Under the pieces are notes generated by a model. That model made no database searches and had not been told where the DNA came from. It saw nothing but the letters and a program-made list of their open reading frames with translations. From Agapetus fuscipes (taxonomy: Eukaryota > Arthropoda > Insecta > Trichoptera > Glossosomatidae), in the NCBI GenBank assembly GCA_951799405.1, contig OX637353.1, positions 10,168,001 to 10,232,000 of the forward strand: a stretch of 64,000 nucleotides of DNA. The letters run 5' to 3'. Shown here in pieces: positions 14,236 to 25,674 of this stretch (position 1 is its first letter; each line of letters starts with the position of its first letter). Both the position numbers and the translations under genes were made by a program.

Positions 14236-17200
14236 TTACAGGGAATCCACCATGCTTACGTCCACCTCAACCGCCTGTTGAAAATAAACAACAACAAACC
14301 ATTATTACACGGAAAATATAATAAACTGTCCACAAGGGGCAAGGAATGGCAGCTTTATTTTATTAAGTCGAGGACTTTTTTTCTCAGGGTTCCAAAATCA
14401 TGAAAAAATTTAATTTTTGAAACAATTACCATCCTTACAGGAAAATTTTATATAATTTCTACAGATTGCAGAAAACAGCAGTTTCCCATTGTTCAATTAA
14501 TAAACTTTTATTTTACATTGCACTTCCAGCTGCCAAGGTGCAACTATTCTTTCTATAATATTAATACATTAAATGACACCGATTGAAATCATTTTTAACT
14601 TCCTTAACACAATAATCAAAGTCGCTAAAAAATGCACTTACTCTCGTAGCAAAGTCCTTGAGCCATAATTCATCTGCAACAAACACAAAAACCCAAATAA
14701 GTTTTCAAAGGATAGGAAATACCTACTTATATTTATAACAAGGTGCAACTAATCTACCCATGTAGTGTAACTTCTTGCCTGCGTTACCCAAAGATTCGGG
14801 ACCTATTTATTTTTACAGGTAAGGGGGAAAGCCTCACGCCAACCACTTCAATTGAAATGTGTTACATATATCGGGAGGGGGCATTCATATAAGTCCGAAA
14901 AGCTCCAGCTCCAATAGATTACGGCAACAGATCCCGGAAAGCAATTCTCCAACATTCAAAAGTGTAATTATTTTTTTAATTTTCTAAGGTTTGTGCATTA
15001 ACGGAGTGAAAATCATTTTTAATTTTGCTGGAGTTATGTTTTCCGGGATCTGTTGCCGTGGTCTGTGGAAACAGACCACGGCCACAGGTCCCGGAAAACA
15101 TCACTCCAGCATCATCAGCCGGCCGTGTAAGCCTAAAACTCTTATTCATTTTTAATTTTGATTAAAAATAAACTTTTTTTATACAACACAGTTTTAATTT
15201 ACGGTCTGAACAGTTTTGATAACGAGTCTAACTAGGTACTCTGAGATGGCGGACCACTGACTTTTGATACAACAGGAGTAAAGGTCCTCCGCTCAGGGTG
15301 CAAAGGCAGACAACTTATTGCCATTGAAACCCTTGAAATATAAGCAAATACCTAGTCCTTCTCCCGTACTAGCAGTACCTGCCCGAAAAACCCCACCCAC
15401 TTTCTCTTTCCAACCTTGAATTTTGATCCTTTTATTTTTACATCACTTAGCCGGTCCAGTCGATAGCTCAGTTGGTAGAGTGCTTGCATTCCATGCCGTG
15501 AGCCCGAGTTCGAATCCCACCGAGGGTGTCAGAAATGTTTTCCCATTTCGGTGTTTATTTCAAACCCCAAAATAAAATACTGGCAAGGTTTACTCAGCCT
15601 TCGCAAGAAATGAGTACCAGCCCGCTCGGGAACTGGGAAACCCCCACTTCAACTGAAGTGGTTGGTATAAGGCCTTACCTGTAAAAAATAAATAGGTCGC
15701 CACATTCAAACCCCTTCAGGGATAACGCGGCAAGAAGTTACACTATATGTGTAGCTTAGTTGCGTTTTGTGAGCCTCTGAAGATGGACGGTAAAGTCCAA
15801 TAGTGCTTAGATAATATTTAAGTTAATTATAACAGAAAAAGAGAGGTTGTTACCTCCAAAAGCATCGCCCTGAGGTGTGATGAGACGGTACAGCGCACTA
15901 ACGTTTGGCTCCGTACTGATGGGGCGGGTGAACGAGATGACCAGCTCCGTGGTCTGCTGCGGCTGCAGAGGCTCCACATGCACCGAGGGCGCCATGCCCA
16001 TGGGCAGCGGGGTGTCCAGTCCGTGCGCGCGCATCATCATCACGCGGCATCCCTCCGGCCATCTCAGGTCACCGTTGTTCCGCACTATCAGCCGCCACTC
16101 CAAACTACTGAGAAAATGAATAAATCATCAATTAACTTGATGTTATTCATGTTTTTTTTTTTAAATAGATTTGTGGAGTGGAATACAATTCAGCAACCTA
16201 TTCTGCCTGGCAGGGGCGTGCATCCCATACAGGCACATGCGCCCAAGAGGTAGGAAATATATGGTAAAAAAACATTTAAGCTTGATATTCAGTTTTAAAA
16301 TTCAAAATTAAAGATCGATTGGAGCCATCATTAGCATTTCAATCAATTTCAAATGAGTTATTTTCAAGGATTGCAAGAAAATATTTATTCTGAAATGAAT
16401 ATGCCTATACCCTATGCACGTGCCTGCTGCCTGGCCAGAAACAGGTATTAATCATTCACTATTTTTAATTAATAAAATTTAAACATTAAAACAAAAAAAC
16501 TAATAGTTTACGAGAGGCGGAGACTGGCCAAACTCATTATTTGTTAAGTTAACAACAAAAATATCAGTAGAGTAGAACTGTTTTGTTTGCATGTTTTATT
16601 ATTTTTTTTAATTAAAATGGAGTTCTACTCTGCTGAAACATTTAATAAAATTCACTAATCTTTATTTCCATGAATTATTCATTTAAAATAACCCAATGAC
16701 ATCTAACCCAATAATCTGTTGAATCAGGGTCAAAGTTATGATCAAGAAGCTCGACGGGAATCAAACAAGCATTATTGTATTATAAATGAGATTAGCGACT
16801 TGACTTGCTTGGCCATAGAATAAATTAACTTCATATTATTATTGTAATCATTAAAATTAAGTTTATTTTGATACATAACCTGCTTGAGGGTGTGCCTATG
16901 CATCCCTGAAATTGTAGATTCATTATTAAGCATAATATCTCCGGTTGACATATGTGGTAGTGCTGTCATCCCAGCAACCCATGTCCGAGTTCTTGGAGTA
17001 TAAATTGATCAGCACTTGGTACTCGATAGGCAAATTGGCAAAACAGTTAAGTCAGGTTTCTTCGCTCTCCGACAAATTAGAGCAATCAGAAGAAATCTGA
17101 CAACAAAGGCCTTAAAAACTGTTGTCAATGCCTTCGTGCTGTCGAAAATCGACTACTGCAATGGCGTATATGCCGGACAGCCCCAGAGCCAGCTGAAGAG

Positions 17201-20200
17201 ACTCCAGTCTGTACTGAATGCCGCAGCCAGACTTATACATGGTGCCTCAAAGTTTTGCCATATTACGCCGCACCTGAAGTCTCTTCACTGGCTCAAGATT
17301 CATGAACGGGTCCAGTATAAGATAGGGTTGCTGGTCTTCAAGAGCCTGCGTGGGACCGCACCGAAATATTTAAAGGATATGATAACTCCAGCCACCACAA
17401 GCAGCAGAACAGCAACACTGCGATCAGCAGCATCATGTCGCAGTCGGATAGAGTTTCCAAGAAGGAAAAAGAAGACCGTTTTTGGAGATCGAGCCTTCAA
17501 AGTGGCTGCTCCAACGATATGGAACGGCCTCCCAGATGACCTGCGCGAAATGGATCTGGAGAGTACTTTTAGAAAGGGATTGAAGACCCACCTGTTCGCG
17601 CGCTCATATGAGCAAGCGCCTTTGGGATGACCAAGAGTCATGAAAAGGCGCTATAAAAATATTGTATTATTATTAATATGAGAGTCCTATAGAATCAATT
17701 TGGCAATCAAAAAATTAGAAACTATAAGCTTTTTAACCTTTTTGCTTCTGAATATTCTGGCTATATGAATACCCCCAGTACGGAATACTTTTTCAAGCAA
17801 ATTTTTTAAAACATTTGATTTTCTACTTCAATTGATTAAAGACACTTTAAACTATGTGAACAGTCACATGTATTAGTTATTCAAGAACAAAAGTCACAAA
17901 GGTTTAGCACACATTTCCACTTGCAGACTTCCGAATTCTTGAACACAGATGTCAAGGAAAAGTTCAAAGTTTGATTACGTCTACGATTGACAGCCACATT
18001 GTATGCAAGTTTACACTTGACGCCTATGCATGTCACCCGCAGTTGAAGGGTTAATGAAAAAGGTATAAATAAATGTCAGAAGTAGGACAAAAGATAACCA
18101 TTCGTATTCAACTATTTGGTTATAATTAGTACGACTCTTTGTAACTTGAGGTAACCTCAGGATGTGACTGTGGAACGTAGAACCAGACTGTCCGGCACAT
18201 GGAGTGGAGGAGTGCCCCATCAGAAGACACCCTCCTGACCTGAAAGACCTCCATGAAGCCACACCAGGAGCAGTGAAGTGGATGGAAGGCTTGTATCTTC
18301 GCCTCTGACGCAGCCCAATGGCCAAGAAATTTGTTGCCCTTGTCGGCCGTAAGTAAAGTAGGTGAGGTAACCTTGATGCAGAGTGACTTACGGCATTCCG
18401 AGGGGATCGGAGTGCCAGACGATGCTCTGGTTGTCCACGGCCATGGAGAGGAGGCAGGGCGCGGGGGAGGGGGCGGGGCAGGGCACGGGCAACGCCACCA
18501 GCTGGGAGGACTGCGCTACCACGGACGTTGGTTGCATGTCTAGGTAACAGCAAGCTGCTTCTTGGAGGTTCCTGAAATATTCAACAAACATATAAAATCA
18601 TTGAGTAATACATAGAGGAGCAGAAACTAACTTACTGCATTGATACATACTATCTGCCACTTTTGTCTCAGTCCTATCAAACGTTGCAGTCATACAAAAC
18701 GTATTTTTATGTGTCAAATTTTGTGTTTTCTTGCTTTCACCATTTGGTGTTTTGACACCCAATTACAACACATGCCATGTTTTAAAACAATGCCCTTTTC
18801 CTTTAAAATTCGTCAATTTTATCGACCACAAGATTTATACCGCATGCGTCTATGTTCCGACTGCTACGGGCATTGTACGCACTCAGCAATGCTGCCACCT
18901 TTCTAGAAACATTTTTACATCCGCCCGAGTTTTTTTGTTCACATGGAAATGCAACTGTGAAGTTTTTTGTTCTCTTTCTTACTAATGACCATTTTTGTAA
19001 GTAGGTTGAAACAGATATATGTTGTCTATTTTCGTTAAAATAATTTCTAGTCCACAGATATCATAACTAAATGTATAATGGGGCTTCCACACGCTTGCCA
19101 ACCCATCACAAGTCAAGCGCACAGTGTGTCGTCTAGAACATGCTAGCTGGACAAAATTAGTCCATTAGACAAAATTTTGTCCAGCTAGCATGTTCTAGAC
19201 GACACACTGTGCGCTTGACTTGTGATGGGTTGGCAAGCGTGTGGAAGCCCCATAAAACCATTGTTTGCGAATTGATCAAACAGGTTTCACGACAAATCGG
19301 TCACAGACAATCCGTCCTCGTTAGCTCGGTCATAGACGAATCGGTCACACGACAGTTCGTCCACATGACTTTTCGGTCAACGGCATTTCGGCAACTCGGC
19401 CATAGATGACTCGTCCTATTTTAGATATCTAATCTAATCTAAGGTGCAAGGATATGTTACATTGGAGATTCACATTACATGCATTCTCACAACCAGACAC
19501 GTACAAGTTCGCGCTTGCACATGCCTCATGTGAACCTACAACATAAAAACCAAATCTCAAATGGACATACACCCTGCAACTCTTGCCGTCCTTCCCTGAG
19601 ACAGGGGTGACACTGGCAAAGTGAACCATTTTTACAGCATGGGTGGTCAGCCGCATACCAACCTATAAGTCAAGGAACACATAGGTACTTACATATTCAT
19701 CCTAAGGGGCCGTCCATAAATTACGTCATCGATTTTGGCCGATTTTCGACCCCCCCCCCCCCTACAATCATCCTATAGTCATTATCTAATGATCCCCCCC
19801 CCCCCTCTTGCTGTTATAATGGATGAGCTTAATAATTAATAATGTTATATTACTTGCATACTATTTTGGATATTGTGTAAAAATTGGTATTTACAAGAAC
19901 GACGTCACTTCTGGGACTCGTACATCATTTACCATCATCCGCAGACCAGACCCCCCCCCCCTAAATGCGAATGACGAATATATGGACACCCCTAACAATA
20001 TTTTTTCAGGGTTTGAGTTTCTATTTTGTAAGTACGCATGCAGCCTGTTAAGCTGGAACATACATGTGTCTGCTTGTGGGTATGCATAAAAAGTTAATAT
20101 TTCACTGCATCTTCAATTTAATTCTTTACACACACGTTTTTTTTGCATAACTCGTGTGTTGCACAATTTCCAATTATTTTTTTTACAAATAATATTAGGC

Positions 20201-20649
20201 ATGGGATAATTTACAACTTTTTTTTAGACTAAAAAAGTGAATATCATCAATATAAAATGCCTAAAAAATAATTTATCAGATGATTAAAGCACACACTGAC
20301 CTCCTTATCACAAATATAAAATTACCATTAAATCAATGTGTTATCACTGAAATACCGGATTACATTTTGGAAAAAAAATCCCTTATTATAATATAGCATT
20401 GTCACTACTCCATGCAGTCATAATTGCACCCTACCTTCATGAAAAAGGTGACAAAGAAGTATTGACTCACCAATTGTTCATATCCAAAAAGAAACTAGCT
20501 GTCGTGTAATTTAAAGAGGGACCTAAGAGTTTTTGCATCTGATTTATTAAGTCTTCTTTGTCTGTCGTCCCCATTCGACTGAATTCCTGTAGTAAACTTT
20601 GTTCTAACTCAGTCTGTTGTGTATTTACGGCACCTCCGTCCACATCCAT
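14236..20649 (-). CDS. ILRUN: ILRUN (C6orf106) homologue, UBA-like plus NBR1-like protein
   Basis: Five minus-strand exons: 20649-20471, 18571-18392, 16107-15854, 14673-14642 and 14274-14236. Borders are GT/AG, phases agree, total 684 nt or 227 aa. Exon 1 (MDVDGGAVNTQQ, then LLQEFSRMGTTDKEDLINQ, LLGPSLNYTTASFFLDMNNW) is the UBA-like three-helix region; exon 2 opens NLQEAACCYLD. Exons 2 to 4 form the NBR1-type four-tryptophan domain (EWRLIVRNNGDLRWPEGC, VEPLQPQQTTELVISF, LITPQGDAFGDELWLKDF). Vertebrate ILRUN modulates antiviral and lipid-related transcription through p300/CBP and IRF3. The protein ends about ten residues after the domain (AVEVDVSMVDSL), shorter than the roughly 300-aa vertebrate form. 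The two tiny last exons were found by matching phase. Confidence 0.88.
14740..14860 (-). repeat. SINE S3 fragment, inverted copy
   Basis: GTGTAACTTCTTGCC, GGACCTATTTATTTTTACAGG and CCAACCACTTCAATTGAA are the complement of the 3' half of the element at 15440-15770. A further scrap, CGTAACTTCTTGCCG, is at 58680. Confidence 0.55.
15027..15110. repeat. 84-bp palindrome
   Basis: GCTGGAGTTATGTTTTCCGG and its near-complement form arms of about 41 bp around a 2-bp centre, with a few mismatches. One arm recurs near 14905-14945 and 62490-62560, so the arms are pieces of a dispersed repeat duplicated head-to-head. Confidence 0.75.
15440..15770 (+). repeat. tRNA-derived SINE S3
   Basis: A box TAGCTCAGTTGG and B box GAGTTCGAATCCC sit in a tRNA-like head at 15455-15530. 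The body then includes CACTTCAACTGAAGTGG and AAGAAGTTACACTATATG. Stems do not form a proper tRNA. In ILRUN intron 3. Confidence 0.65.
16148..16830 (-). repeat. SINE S1, copy 3, split
   Basis: AAATAGATTTGTGGAGTGGA at 16162 and GGGTCAAAGTTATGATCAAG plus TTGGCCATAG at about 16727-16820 match the two halves of S1, separated by about 480 bp of other AT-rich sequence. A piece near 16390-16435 (CCCTATGCACGTGCCTGC) also occurs at 28465. Confidence 0.5.
16908..17675 (+). mobile_element. L2/CR1-type LINE fragment (RT C-terminus)
   Basis: Open from about 16912 apart from one in-frame TAA near 17001. It encodes the segment after the RT core: HVRVLGV, then KIDYCNGVYAGQ, LKRLQSVLNAAARLI, LKSLHWLKIHERVQYKI and RAFKVAAPTIWNGLPDDLR, typical of L2/CR1-clade C-termini. 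The 3' end is AAAAGGCGCTATAAAAATAT followed by ATT repeats, the short-repeat tail of that clade. It is 5'-truncated and inactive. It lies in ILRUN intron 2. Confidence 0.85.
18170..18350 (-). repeat. Dispersed repeat R, copy 1
   Basis: A GC-rich block containing CCCCATCAGAAGACACCCTCC, repeated in the opposite orientation at 62240-62425 with about 80-90% similarity by eye. It directly precedes ILRUN exon 2. No element type is recognisable. Confidence 0.6.
19079..19252. mobile_element. Perfect long hairpin (foldback MITE)
   Basis: The arms 19078-19158 and 19173-19253 are exact reverse complements over 81 bp around a 14-bp loop. The element starts TGGGGCTTCCACACGCTTG. TAA flanks both sides (19076-19078 and 19253-19255), which suits a 3-bp TWA target duplication of Harbinger type. 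It lies in ILRUN intron 1 and, if transcribed, would form a very stable RNA hairpin. Confidence 0.85.
19432..19680 (-). repeat. Unit T copy (minus)
   Basis: Reads the complement of the LINE tail, from AATCTAATCTAAGGTGCAAG to CAACCTATAAGTCAAGGAAC, with moderate divergence. Confidence 0.8.
19706..19992 (-). mobile_element. Harbinger-type MITE, copy 2
   Basis: 287 bp with ends GGGGCCGTCCATAAATTACG and (complement) GGGGTGTCCATATATTCGTC, flanked by TAA on both sides (19703-19705, 19993-19995). G-run/C-run subterminal blocks and the TWA target duplication fit PIF/Harbinger elements. Related to 10446-10620. In ILRUN intron 1. Confidence 0.75.
20008..20120 (+). repeat. Unit T fragment
   Basis: TTTGTAAGTACGCATGCAGC and GTGTCTGCTTGTGGGTATGCAT match the 3' part of unit T. 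Confidence 0.6.
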
Positions 20650-21090
20650 TGTGATGACAGGTACTAGCACGAAATATTTCACAAAATTAAAGCACGATTT
20701 AGTAAAGAATAAAATAACTTAATTAATTGATTAAGGTATCTCGATCCATGGGTTCGTTTTTTTTTAGAAATAAATCACGATTCTTATAAACAAACTAAAA
20801 CTAATTAATAAGGACGTAGAAGACGTGAAACGACGACCATAGAAATTTAGGGAGGTACCATATCTTCAAATACGCTTATCTTAAATCTGAGGAACCGAAT
20901 CCTCAAATGTATCATGATATTATGCGGAAAAGACAGCTGTTCCACAATAAAATTTCTTATGATTTCTGAAATTAAAAAAAAAAGTGTTTCTGATTCTTGA
21001 TTATCGGTTTTAAAGTAAAGTCTCATTTTGCCAAGACGTGATGCAATAATATAATATGTAGTTATATTAGTTGATACAAGAAATTTGTTA
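20650..21090. other. Upstream region of the ILRUN-like gene
   Basis: Contains the ILRUN 5' UTR and presumably its promoter. I see no clear TATA box and no repeat before the LINE begins at about 21091. Confidence 0.5.
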
Positions 21091-22883
21091 TAAGAAAGAT
21101 TGATGAAAGGATTAACAAAAGTTTCACCGACAGTAAGAAGGAATTTTGGAGGTGGATCAATGCGGATAGAAATAAATCTTCTGCATTGACCACTCCGGGA
21201 GTCAAAAGTGCTGCCGGTGAGATGGTATGGGAGAATGAAGAAGTATGCAAGAGATGGAAAAACTATTTTCAAGAAATTTTTGGCCAGGGTGAAAGAAGAA
21301 TTTATGAACAGACAGATGAAGAGAATGAATTGAAGATTTTGAAAGAAGAAATGAAAGTGTCTATTTCACGTCTGAAGAATGGGAAGTCTGCTGGGTTTGA
21401 TGGTATAAATGGTGAAATGTTGAAAGCAGGAGGTGAATGTGTGATAGATTGGATGTTTGAATTATGTAAGCTTTGTGTGAATGCAGGAGTAGTACCGATG
21501 GATTGGAGGAAGGCAGTCATTGTTCCCATTTACAAAGGTAAAGGGGACAAAAAAGACTGTCAGAACTTCAGACCAATCAGTCTACTCAGTATACCAGGAA
21601 AAGTCTTCTGTAAGGTGATTATAAAAAATGTGATTCTGACTACTAGCAAAAGGGTTTCCGATATACAGTCCGGCTTTATGGCCGGTAGAGGCTGTGTTGA
21701 TCAGATTTTCACTCTACGACAACTTGTTGAAAAACAATTGTCGGTGAGGGGGAAACTATTCACGGCCTTTGTGGATCTGGAAAAGGCTTTTGACTCAGTG
21801 GACAGAGGTATGTTGTGGGATGTTTTGAAAGCATACGGAGTGAATGGAGCTCTACTCAATGCGGTGCATGCGAACTATGAGAATAGTATGGCCTGCATTC
21901 GTATTGATGGTGAGTATAGTGAATGGTTTGAAGTTTTTAAGGGTGTAAGGCAAGGATGTGTGATGAGCCCATGGCTATTTAACATAGTCATGGACAAGTG
22001 TGTTCGAGATGCTAGACTTGATGATTGTGGATTAATGATAGGAGAGAGCAAAGTAAGCGTTCTACTGTATGCGGATGATGCAGTCCTTGTATCTGATTCA
22101 GCAGTGGAATTGCAAATGATGCTCTCTAGATTGAACGAAGCTTTGAAAGGTAATAATTTGAAGTTGAATGCAAGAAAGACGAAAGTTTTGATTTTTGAAA
22201 GAGATGATGAAAATATGAATTATGAATTTAAAATTAATGGAATGAATGTTGATGTTGTAAATGAGTTTGTATATTTGGGATGTAAGTTTGAAAAAGATGG
22301 AAGAATGGCCGGTGAATTTGAAAGAAGAATAATGAAAGGCAGGTGTGTACTGGGTGCGACCGCTTGCATCGCCAGGAACCAAAATCTCTCAAAAAATGTT
22401 AGATTGGCGGTGCACGGTGGTATACTAGTGCCAACCTTGATGTATGGAAGTGAAGCCTGGACGGTGAGTGAAAGGGAAATTAGTAAAGTCCATACAGTAG
22501 AAATGGACTATCTAAGAAGTATGATTGGGAAAAAACGAAGTGACAGGGTGAGGAATGATTTTGTAAGAGAAGAATGTGGTGTAAGGGAAAGTGTGAAAGT
22601 GAAGATTAAAAGAAGTATGTTAAGATGGTTCGGGCACTTGGAGAGAATGAGTGATGAAAGATTGACGAAGAAAGTATATGTTGCTAGAATAGATGGATGT
22701 CGTGGTAGAGGAAGACCGAGAAAAGTATGGAAGGATCAAATCTCTGAAATAGCGAATGAATGGGATATCCAGAGTCATAATAAAAGGAGGACTTGTATGA
22801 AAAAGGTTATGACTCTGGATGAAATGAAAGAAGTATGCAATGACAGGAATAAGTGGCGGCTAATCTGCAATGTTGATTTCTAA
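21091..22883 (+). CDS. LINE reverse transcriptase ORF, second copy
   Basis: Same frame as the ORF at 706-2786, open from the truncation point to TAA at 22881-22883, about 596 codons, no internal stop. It carries the same RT blocks, including AFVDLEKAFDSVDR, GVRQGCVMSP and YADDAVL, and the same GRGRPRKVWKDQI tail. Residues near the end differ from copy 1 (CNDRNKWR versus CKDRKKWR). Without a start and endonuclease it is a dead-on-arrival copy, but its freshness implies an active source elsewhere in the genome. Confidence 0.88.
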
Positions 22884-23255
22884 TGTTGGTGTATTCATTT
22901 GCTACATTTTTTGCATAGGAAATTTTTGACTTTTTTTGTATAGATTTCTTTGTAAGGTTTTGTTCTTTTTTATATTTAAATGTAATTTATTATTCATATT
23001 CCTTGACTTATAGGTTGGTATGAGGCTGACCACCCATACTGTAAAAAATGGTTCACTTTGCCAATGTCACCCCTGTTTCAGGGAAGGTCGGCAAAAGTTG
23101 TGGGGCTTATGTTCATTTGAGGTTTGGATTTTATTTGTAAGTACACATTCAGCATTTGTAAGCGCGAACTACACTTGTTGGTTTGTGGGCATACATCTGA
23201 GAGCTTTAAATGAATATATCTTTGCAACTTAGATTATAGATTATAGATTATACCA
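21091..23255 (+). mobile_element. RTE-like LINE, copy 2 (more 5'-truncated)
   Basis: Nearly identical to copy 1 from AAGAAAGATTGATGAAAGG onward, including the whole RT, the 3' UTR and the GATTATA-repeat tail. The differences I noticed are two substitutions near the C-terminus (CAAGGACAGGAAGAAG versus CAATGACAGGAATAAG) and one A in the tail. It lacks about 285 bp that copy 1 still has at the 5' end. Confidence 0.92.
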
Positions 23256-24094
23256 AATGTATCTGAACCCGATTTGTTCGTACATCCCTAGAAGTGCCAA
23301 AGACCATCATAGACAATATTATTTATTTTCATAGACAACGACACAATTATTTTTATGTTGTTCACATGTTGTTCACTACAATAAAAACTGAAGTTGTTTC
23401 TACCTACCTTTTATTATGTTCCCTAAAATTTATATAATTTTTTTATTTCAAGATTATAAATATTATCGACACAGCCTGTACAAAAGTAACCTGTGAGATT
23501 TGTTCAGTTTCTAAAAAGTCATTTAGCCAATAAAATTTATTAAATGTGTTTCAAAAATGTTCACTCTATTTACTTAAGTAAAATTGTAAAAAAGAAAAAT
23601 TATAATAAAACATCTCTTTTATTTAAATATTTTTAATAAACATAAAATATTGTATACATAATTGACATGATTAAATTTTTCCTTCAAGTGCTTACGTTTT
23701 TTGTAAAATAGGCACCAAATTTGAAAATACTTATTTTCTGTGCGGGCTAGAGTGTGACTAGGGGCTAATTATTTTATTTTTTATCTTTCCCCTAGTAGCG
23801 CAGCCTTGTAACACTACAATTTTTTCCATTGGATTTGTGCCAAGTTAATTCATATTAATTAATTTAAATCTTATATGAGCACCACCTGCGTGGTTTTTTT
23901 AAATAATGAAAAAAAAAATCAACATACCATTTTTAAATTACTTAACAATATCCAAAAGGTGTTTTACAATTTTTTTTACATTTAAATAAATTCACAATCA
24001 TAAAAAAAAAATGAATAAATACATTGCTCTTATTTAAATTATTTCAAGAAAAGCCTTTCTACTTTAAAAGTGATTTCAAGCTATTTTTTATACA
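23256..24094. other. Spacer, ferritin 3' side
   Basis: Very AT-rich. It holds the ferritin 3' UTR; a minus-strand AATAAA is near 23617. No other gene or clear repeat seen. Confidence 0.5.
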
Positions 24095-25674
24095 CTATTC
24101 TTTATCAAGATTTTTGTCGAACATGTAAACGCCCAAGCCTTCCCCGACTCTCTTCAGGTTTGTGATGTGATCTGCTATCTCCTTGATTGAAGTCACCTGC
24201 TCGTCTAGATACTCGGTTTCCAAGAAATCACACAGATGGGCGTCGGACTTTTCAGATGCAATCTTGTGAATTTGAAGCAGACTCTGAAATCAACAACAGA
24301 TATTATTACTAGTAATAAACAAAATCGTTTTTATATTCTTTCACGTTTGACAATGTTATATTTGCAGCTCCTACATCTGTCGACGTTTCGCTTTCACGCA
24401 GAAAGCATCCTCAAGGTGGGTTATCCTACTAATAAGTAAGCTAATGTTTTATTCTAGTGGGTTGACAAAAATATTTATAAAAGCTCACCTCATTGACTTC
24501 CTTTTCCAAATTTAAAGCAGCGTTCATGGCGTCTTCTGCAGTCCCCCAATCCTCATTTGCCGGAGCCTTGATGTCGGAAAGACAGATCTTTCCTCCCCTC
24601 TGGTTTAAATACTTCATAAACTTCATGCCGTGCTCCCTTTCTTCAGCAGAAGCTTTCTTGAAATAGCTGTAGAAGCCTGGAAGTGCTACATCGTGCCGGT
24701 CCATATGGTAAGCCTAAACAAAATTACAAATATAATATTTTTCTCGGCGTGCAAATACCACACTTCTATACGACTAGAGTTTTAAGCAGCCAATAACATA
24801 AAATGTGTTTTCCTTTTCCTAGCAACTGGGCGATGTGATGTTTCAATGAGGTCCGCGAGTGAATTGGCATACACAAAATTTTACCATCATGGGCCGGGTT
24901 GCTAAGGAAAAGGCAAATAAATATTTTGTTATTGGTTGATAAGGACAGCAGTCCCATACAAGACTGACGTTTGCTCGCCAAAAAACAGTTTAAATTAAAA
25001 AATGTTCCAATCTCATTTGATAGCTTTTATAATAGAGTTAGAGCAAAATTGAAAAATAAATAAACGTCTTTGGGGGACAATACCCAATCTCATTTGATAG
25101 CTTTTATAATAGAGTTAGAGCAAAATTGAAAAATAAATAAACGTCTTTGGGGGACAATACTTAAAGGTGACTATTATAGAGACCCAAGGCCATACTAGAG
25201 AGTACAAGGATGGTACAAGGCCATACACTCTAGTATGGCCTTGTAGAGAGTAGTATGGCCTTGATAGAGACCTTAGCAAGGGATATAAGCTTTGTTTTCC
25301 TTTTCTTTAATTAAAGTTTTTTTCATTTAATACCCATTTTATGTGGCATTGATGCATTGTCCTCAATATTATATTAGCTATTTAATTTTCTAATATGATG
25401 AATTAAATCACAAATGAACTCATCAAATATAAGGAAAGATAATATCTGAAAATTCTAAATTGCTTACCATGGACAAATAAACGTAACTGGCGTACAGTTC
25501 CATATTGATCTGTTTATTAATTGCAATTTCACTTTCGCTATCGAAATTTTGACGTATTTGACTCATTTTTGAAATATTTTGTAGATAATAGTGCTTTCGA
25601 ATCAATAATGTAGGAGAAACACAGCCACGATATAAGCGATAAATCCTAGAATTCACTCCTTGCAACAAAAACAT
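24095..25674 (-). CDS. Fer3HCH: Ferritin heavy chain, mitochondrial type
   Basis: Iron-storage ferroxidase subunit. Exons 25674-25468, 24713-24489 and 24283-24095 join in phase 0 to 206 aa. The ferritin core begins [19 protein letters not shown]. The ferroxidase ligands are all there: E in [13 protein letters not shown] with the Tyr, EEREHG (two Glu and His), E in NLEKEVNE, and Q in [10 protein letters not shown]. It is therefore an H-type chain. In frame upstream of MSQ there is ATG at 25674 with 36 further residues ([20 protein letters not shown]) that have five or more basic and no acidic residues, like a mitochondrial presequence. Insect Fer3HCH is mitochondrial; the secreted insect ferritins would instead have a signal peptide. 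Starting at 25566 would give a 170-aa cytosolic form. Confidence 0.9.
24768..24965. repeat. M1-type MITE in ferritin intron 1
   Basis: GACTAGAGTTTTAAGCAGCCAATAACA at the left, ATTGGTTGATAAGGACAGCAGTCC at the right, with CCTTTTCCTAGCAAC and GTTGCTAAGGAAAAGG inside, so it is roughly an inverted repeat of about 200 bp. Confidence 0.6.
25008..25160 (+). repeat. 76-bp tandem duplication
   Basis: Two adjacent copies of a block starting CCAATCTCATTTGATAGC and ending GGGGGACAATAC, apparently identical, in ferritin intron 1. It is followed at about 25180-25265 by nested short repeats of GGCCATAC/GTATGGCC. Confidence 0.85.

Noticed and set aside
15455..15530. tRNA gene
   Set aside because: tRNA-like promoter boxes only; stems are poor and the sequence continues as a repeat with another copy nearby.
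18011..18553. 180-aa ORF on the minus strand
   Set aside because: Covers repeat R and out-of-frame ILRUN exon 2; low-complexity Ala/Pro/Arg composition from GC-rich DNA.
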